From: an uncultured Ruminococcus sp.
Lineage (GTDB): Bacteria; Bacillota; Clostridia; Oscillospirales; Ruminococcaceae
Length of the DNA: 8,348 bases
Reading direction: 5' to 3'
NCBI GenBank assembly: GCA_900752785.1
Contig: CAADWP010000189.1
Location: forward strand, 1 to 8,348
Every line of letters begins with the position of its first letter. Position 1 is the stretch's first letter. The notes under the pieces were generated by a model, which was not told the origin of the DNA, made no database searches, and saw only the letters and a list, made by a program, of their open reading frames with translations. The translations under genes were made by a program, and so were the position numbers. Shown here piece by piece: positions 5,172-8,348 of this stretch.

Positions 5172-5804
5172 ATGAACATTTATGAAAGCATCAAGGCGGC
5201 AATCAGCGTAAAGCAATCCGCCGAACACTACGGGCTGAAAGTGAGCCGCAACGGCATGGCTTGCTGCCCGTTCCACAATGACAGGCATCCGAGCTTGAAG
5301 CTGAACGAGGAATATTTCTTCTGCTTCGGCTGCGGAGCCAAGGGGGATGTGATCGACTTCGTGGCAAGGCTCTTTGATCTGAGCAGCTACGAAGCGGCGC
5401 AAAGACTGGCTGCGGACTTCGGTATCAGCACCGAGCCGGGACAGCCTGTGGCAGTTCCCCACAAGTTAAAGCATCCCTATATCCGTCAGTTCCGGGAGGA
5501 CGAAATGCTGTGCTTCCGAGTGCTGACGGATTATTTGCATCTGCTGGAAGATTGGAAAGTGTGGTATGCACCGAAAACGCCGGATGATGCTCTGGATGAT
5601 CGCTTTGTGGAAGCCTGCCAGATGATTGATTATATCGAATATCTGGCAGATATTTTGACCGTAGGTGATCTGGAAGAACGTGTTGCCGTGGTGGACGAGC
5701 TGATGAAAAATGGCAAGATCACGTTCCTACAGGACTACACCACAAGAAAGAAAAAGGAGGATATGCGCCATGAGCGAAGAAATGATGCAGACCTCGCCCT
5801 TTGA
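5172..5804 (+). CDS. CHC2 zinc-finger (DnaG-type N-terminal) replication protein
   Basis: The start is ATG 5172 (210 residues: MNIYESIKAAISVKQSAEHYGL), preceded by GGAGG at 5161-5165. The longer open frame from 5037 runs through a terminator hairpin and is not credible. Residues about 10-85 match the zinc-binding domain of bacterial primase DnaG: CCPFHNDRHPSLKL, then YFFCFGCGAKGDVIDFVARL, giving the Cys-His-Cys-Cys ligand set. In primases this domain binds single-stranded template. The remaining 125 residues show no TOPRIM catalytic motif (no E...DxD pattern), so the protein alone should not make primers. A basic stretch (TTRKKKEDMRHERR) lies near the C-terminus. The gene overlaps the next one by 35 bp, so the two proteins probably act together in replicating the element after excision or transfer. 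Confidence 0.88.
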   Translation: MNIYESIKAAISVKQSAEHYGLKVSRNGMACCPFHNDRHPSLKLNEEYFFCFGCGAKGDVIDFVARLFDLSSYEAAQRLAADFGISTEPGQPVAVPHKLKHPYIRQFREDEMLCFRVLTDYLHLLEDWKVWYAPKTPDDALDDRFVEACQMIDYIEYLADILTVGDLEERVAVVDELMKNGKITFLQDYTTRKKKEDMRHERRNDADLAL

Positions 5805-7089
5805 GTGTCCGGCGTGGTTTGACGGAAAGAAAATCAATGAAACTGTATTCTGTGAAGAATTTCTCCGTGATTATCCGATGGTCACGGTGAACGATGCTTT
5901 TTTCACGGTCAATGGCAGAGTACACGATGAAAACCGCTTGAAAAAGGTCATCTATGACCGCATCAAGTATTATGTGACCAGCGGCGTTGCAAAGAAAGTC
6001 ACCAATCTGCTGGATGTCATGCGTATGGAGTGCTGCACCGCAAAGCTATCTCTGTACCAAGACCGTATCCATGTGGCGAACGGCACGTACTATCTGAACG
6101 GCACATTCAGTCCCGAAAAGGATTTCTGCCGCAACCGTCTGCCCGTTGCCTATAATCCCGATGCTCCGCAGCCTGTGACATGGCTGCATTTTTTATCCCA
6201 ACTTTTAGAGCCGGAGGACATTCTGACCTTGCAGGAGTTTATGGGATATTGCTTTATCCCCTCCACCAAGGGACAGAAGATGCTCCTGCTGATCGGTAAG
6301 GGCGGCGAGGGGAAAAGCCGCATCGGTATCGTCCTTCGTGCGCTGCTTGGCAGCAACATGAACACAGGCAGTATCGCAAAGGTGGAGACAAGTCCCTTTG
6401 CTCGTGCAGATTTGGAACATGAACTTGTGATGCTGGACGATGATATGAAACTGGAAGCTCTCCCCCAGACCAACAACATCAAGGCGATTATCACAGCGGA
6501 GCTGCCGATGGATTTGGAGAAAAAGGGACAGCAGAGCTATCAAGGTGATTTGTATGTACGCTTCATCGGCTTGGGTAACGGTGTCCTGCAATCTCTCTAT
6601 GACCGCAGCGTTGGTTTTTTCCGCAGACAGATCATCCTCTCCACCAAGGAGAAAGACCCGAACAGAAAGGACGATCCCTATATCGCTGAAAAGATGTGCG
6701 CCGAAGCGGAGGGCATCTTCCTGTGGGCGTTGGAGGGCTTGCACCGTTTGATCGACAACGATTACAAGTTTACGGTCAGCCAGTCGGCACAGGACAACAT
6801 GGACGCTGCCGTATCGGACGGAAACAACATCATCGAGTTTTTAAGCTCCGAGGGGTATATCCGCTTCAAGGCAGATTATGAGGTCAGCTCCAAAGACCTG
6901 TACGCCGTTTACAAGCTGTGGTGTGATGATAACGCTTTGAGCAGCCTTTCCCAAAAGAGTTTCTGCTCGTTTCTCAAACAGAATGAGAGTCGGTACAACA
7001 TCGAGTACACCAATAAGGTCAATATCGGCGGCGGGAGGTATGCCAGAGGATTTGTCGGCATCGAGCTTCTGCAAAGACCATTTCTGTAA
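5770..7089 (+). CDS. D5/P4-type superfamily 3 helicase (primase C-terminal-like, DUF5906-like)
   Basis: The start is ATG 5770 (439 residues: MSEEMMQTSPFECPAWFDG), chosen because AAGGAGG lies at 5754-5760. The open frame extends further upstream inside the preceding gene. Residues about 150-300 are an SF3 AAA+ helicase core: Walker A GKGGEGKS (176-183), Walker B ELVMLDDDM (218-226), and a motif C-like FIGLGN (265-270). The region before it resembles the D5_N domain. The C-terminal 90 residues (SSKDLYAVYKLWCDDNAL and LSQKSFCSFL) match the winged-helix end of phage P4/pox D5-type proteins, which often binds the origin. There is no archaeo-eukaryotic primase domain. It probably unwinds the element's origin as a ring with the CHC2 partner; the GTAC array directly downstream is a candidate binding site. 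Confidence 0.88.
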   Translation: MSEEMMQTSPFECPAWFDGKKINETVFCEEFLRDYPMVTVNDAFFTVNGRVHDENRLKKVIYDRIKYYVTSGVAKKVTNLLDVMRMECCTAKLSLYQDRIHVANGTYYLNGTFSPEKDFCRNRLPVAYNPDAPQPVTWLHFLSQLLEPEDILTLQEFMGYCFIPSTKGQKMLLLIGKGGEGKSRIGIVLRALLGSNMNTGSIAKVETSPFARADLEHELVMLDDDMKLEALPQTNNIKAIITAELPMDLEKKGQQSYQGDLYVRFIGLGNGVLQSLYDRSVGFFRRQIILSTKEKDPNRKDDPYIAEKMCAEAEGIFLWALEGLHRLIDNDYKFTVSQSAQDNMDAAVSDGNNIIEFLSSEGYIRFKADYEVSSKDLYAVYKLWCDDNALSSLSQKSFCSFLKQNESRYNIEYTNKVNIGGGRYARGFVGIELLQRPFL

Positions 7090-7114
7090 AAATGATATTG
7101 ACCCGAAAATACGT

Positions 7115-7168
7115 GTACCATCCGTACCAAGTGTACCACGGTACAGCAAGTACACTTGGTACACGTAC
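7115..7168. repeat. GTAC array with a perfect 13-bp inverted repeat
   Basis: GTAC occurs at 7115, 7124, 7133, 7141, 7150, 7159 and 7165, mostly 9 bp apart. GTACCAAGTGTAC (7124-7136) is perfectly inverted at 7150-7162, and GTACC-AC-GGTAC (7133-7144) is nested within. TACCA recurs at 7116, 7125 and 7134 with an exact 9-bp period. The array begins 26 bp after the helicase stop. Iterons bound by the helicase, an operator for the mob operon, or a terminator with a weak TTTT tail are the main possibilities. Confidence 0.75.
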
Positions 7169-7191
7169 TTTTCAGTCCGTTTCACTATTAT

Positions 7192-7235
7192 TTTTCAATG
7201 CTGTTGGCGGATGCCCTGTTTTTGGGCATTGAAAA
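7192..7235. repeat. Inverted repeat with overlapping alternative stem
   Basis: TTTTCAATG (7192-7200) pairs with CATTGAAAA (7227-7235), nine perfect pairs. ATGCCC (7211-7216) can instead pair with GGGCAT (7224-7229), which uses the same CAT bases, so the two folds compete. A third CAATG follows at 7237-7241. Confidence 0.55.
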
Positions 7236-7464
7236 TCAATGGTAATGAAAACAGGAAAGATTTTGACCGCAGAACAAAACCATTTCACGAAATCGTGCTT
7301 CTCTGAACAATGTATCCCGTTTACGGAACAATAGGTATTTTCTCTGTTCCAGAGCAAATCACACGGAACAGTAAAGTGGGATATGGTCATATATGGGCAG
7401 GACATCACAAGCAAAATTCTGAACGGATTTCAGAGATTGCAGATTTTCACTAATCGGTGAAGTG

Positions 7465-7484
7465 GGTATGCCGTAGGGCGTACC
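7465..7484 (+). promoter_or_regulatory. Leader hairpin ahead of the HTH/relaxase operon
   Basis: GGTATGCC (7465-7472) pairs with GGCGTACC (7477-7484), with one T-G pair and a GTAG loop, followed by GTTTTC. It lies 45 bp before the start codon at 7530. The T tract is weak, so attenuation is possible but not shown. Confidence 0.4.
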
Positions 7485-7529
7485 GTTTTCGCCGCATTAC
7501 AAACAAAATTTATGGAGGATTTTATCAAT

Positions 7530-7745
7530 ATGAATGTACGCAACGAAATAAAGGCACAGATCATCCGTACCGGAATGACTATGCAGGAAGTTGTTGACCT
7601 GCTCTCGGACGAGTACGGATGGAGCGACAGCGTTTCCAATCTGTCCGCAAAACTACAGAGAGAAAGTATCCGATACAAGGAAGTCGTGGAGCTTGCCGAT
7701 GTGCTGGGCTACGACATCGTATGGCAGAAAAGGAGGGGCAAATAA
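7530..7745 (+). CDS. Small helix-turn-helix-like protein upstream of the relaxase
   Basis: The start is ATG 7530 (71 residues: MNVRNEIKAQIIRTGMTMQEVV). The ATG at 7512 forms part of the ribosome binding site ATGGAGGA and is rejected as a start. The sequence IKAQIIRTGMTMQEVVDLLSDEYGW, then NLSAKLQRESIRYKEVVELADVLGYDIVW, resembles a compact XRE-like or DUF6471-like helix-turn-helix. NLSAKLQR is at the recognition-helix position and a helical end follows. The stop shares one base with the relaxase start (TAATG), so the two are translationally coupled. The context suggests a relaxosome accessory protein that binds oriT, or a repressor of the mob operon. The family name is uncertain. Confidence 0.75.
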   Translation: MNVRNEIKAQIIRTGMTMQEVVDLLSDEYGWSDSVSNLSAKLQRESIRYKEVVELADVLGYDIVWQKRRGK

Positions 7746-8348
7746 TGGCAAATGCACAGTACGCTATTTTAAGATTTGCGAAATACAAGGGACCGGAGAT
7801 CAGCGGCATTGAAGCTCATAACGAGCGCACCAAGGAGAAATACGCAAGCAATCCAGACATTGACCCGTCCCGTACACACTTGAATTTCCATCTTATCAAG
7901 CCCGAAAGGAAGTACAGAGCTGAATCCGAGTGTCAGATTGCAGAAGCCGGATGCCGCACACGCTCGGACAGCGTTCGTGTGGTGGAAGCTCTCATAACCG
8001 CTACGCCGGAGTTTTTCAAGGGAAAGAAACGAGCTGAAATCCGTGAGTTCTTCAATGAAGCGTTGGAGTTCATCAAGCAGAATCAAGCTCCCGAAACGAT
8101 CATATCCGCTGTGGTGCATCTGGACGAGAAATCGCCCCATATGCACCTTTGCTTTGTACCTCTGACGGAGGATAAAAGGTTGTGTGCCAAGGAGATTTTA
8201 GGGAACAAAAAGAAGCTGACACAGTGGCAGGACAAGTATTGGGAACACATGGTAAAGAAATATCCCGATCTGGAACGTGGCGAAAGTGCCAGCGAGACCG
8301 GGCGTGACCACATCCCCACAAGGGTATTCAAACAGATGGCACGTCTGA
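7745..8348 (+). CDS. mobV: MobV-family (Pre/Mob) relaxase, N-terminal part
   Basis: The gene starts at ATG 7745, behind AGGAGG in the end of the upstream gene, and is cut by the window end after 201 codons. Motif I reads EAHNERTKEKYASN (residues 23-36). H25 aligns with H22 of pMV158 MobM, the histidine reported as the DNA-linking nucleophile in place of the usual tyrosine. SRTHLNFHL follows. The metal-binding motif HLDEKSPHMH lies at residues 125-134, as in Mob_Pre proteins. The enzyme nicks one strand at oriT, stays bound to the 5' end and leads the strand into the recipient. Family members usually have a helical, coiled-coil C-terminus, not visible here. A site matching the MobV nick consensus is present at 2991-3010, not directly upstream of the gene as in pMV158. 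All visible catalytic residues are intact. Confidence 0.93.
   Translation, partial: MANAQYAILRFAKYKGPEISGIEAHNERTKEKYASNPDIDPSRTHLNFHLIKPERKYRAESECQIAEAGCRTRSDSVRVVEALITATPEFFKGKKRAEIREFFNEALEFIKQNQAPETIISAVVHLDEKSPHMHLCFVPLTEDKRLCAKEILGNKKKLTQWQDKYWEHMVKKYPDLERGESASETGRDHIPTRVFKQMARL

Larger units (their letters stand above)
7090..7529. other. 440-bp non-coding region with clustered repeats (candidate replication origin or control region)
   Basis: No supported gene lies here. After the GTAC array (7115-7168) come several inverted repeats. They are 7192-7200 with 7227-7235 (9 bp), CACGA-AA-TCGTG (7286-7297), CTCTG-TTC-CAGAG (7342-7354), TCTGAA/TTCAGA (7418-7434), TTCAC/GTGAA (7446-7461) and an 8-bp hairpin (7465-7484). 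ACGGAACA occurs twice (7323-7330 and 7363-7370), with an inverted TGTTCC between them. The region lies between the helicase and the relaxase operon. Origin, operator or leader functions are all possible. Confidence 0.5.

Noticed and set aside
6205..6744. Minus-strand open frame of 179 codons inside the helicase gene
   Set aside because: It is a shadow frame opposite the Walker motifs of the helicase and has no ribosome site or domain of its own.
7115..7168. GTAC array as a CRISPR array
   Set aside because: The repeat unit is about 9 bp with no unique spacers and no cas genes nearby.
7124..7170. GTAC inverted repeat as a simple terminator of the helicase gene
   Set aside because: The tail after the stem is only a short TTTT several bases away, and the periodic GTAC pattern is not explained by a terminator. 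I kept it as a repeat of unknown role.

Overview
This window looks like most of a mobilizable (or conjugative) integrated element from a gut-type Firmicute of the class Clostridia. The grounds are the strong GGAGG ribosome binding sites, the sigma/anti-sigma pair of clostridial type, the DUF6061-like gene, and the set of CHC2 zinc-finger protein, D5/P4-type helicase, small HTH protein and MobV relaxase. No integrase, coupling protein or type IV secretion gene is visible. Integration genes must lie outside, and transfer probably depends on a helper element.

Layout. Left end (1-505, + strand): the 3' end of a gene whose tail resembles the C-terminal extension of element-borne RlmD/RumA-type 23S rRNA methyltransferases, then a small DUF6061-like gene and a 13-bp-stem terminator. 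Next (523-2558, - strand) is an ECF sigma factor overlapping by 4 bp a membrane-anchored anti-sigma-like protein with a large outer domain that looks beta-propeller-like. Positions 2559-3250 hold no credible gene but are packed with long inverted repeats. Inside them is a close match to the MobV/pMV158-type nick site (TAGTGTG/TTATAC) at the foot of a hairpin, so this is the likely origin of transfer. A second minus-strand operon (4942 to 3251) reads excisionase-like HTH protein, XRE-type regulator, and a sigma-70-like factor.

A divergent control region (4943-5171) carries a good minus-strand promoter with a small palindrome in its spacer, and a strong plus-strand intrinsic terminator ahead of the replication genes. 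The plus-strand replication pair is a CHC2 zinc-finger protein (5172-5804) overlapped by an SF3 helicase (5770-7089). A second non-coding stretch (7090-7529) starts with an array of seven GTAC tetranucleotides in 54 bp, including a perfect 13-bp inverted repeat. The window ends with a small HTH-like gene and the first 201 codons of a MobV relaxase, which keeps the HNER and HxDExxPHMH motifs.

How the parts fit. The relaxase would nick the + strand at about 3003/3004, and the helicase and zinc-finger protein would support replication of the excised or transferred circle. The minus-strand regulators would control excision and expression. The least expected features are the oriT lying about 4.7 kb from its presumed relaxase, the dense hairpin landscape around it, the GTAC array, and a replication pair with no recognisable primer-synthesis domain.
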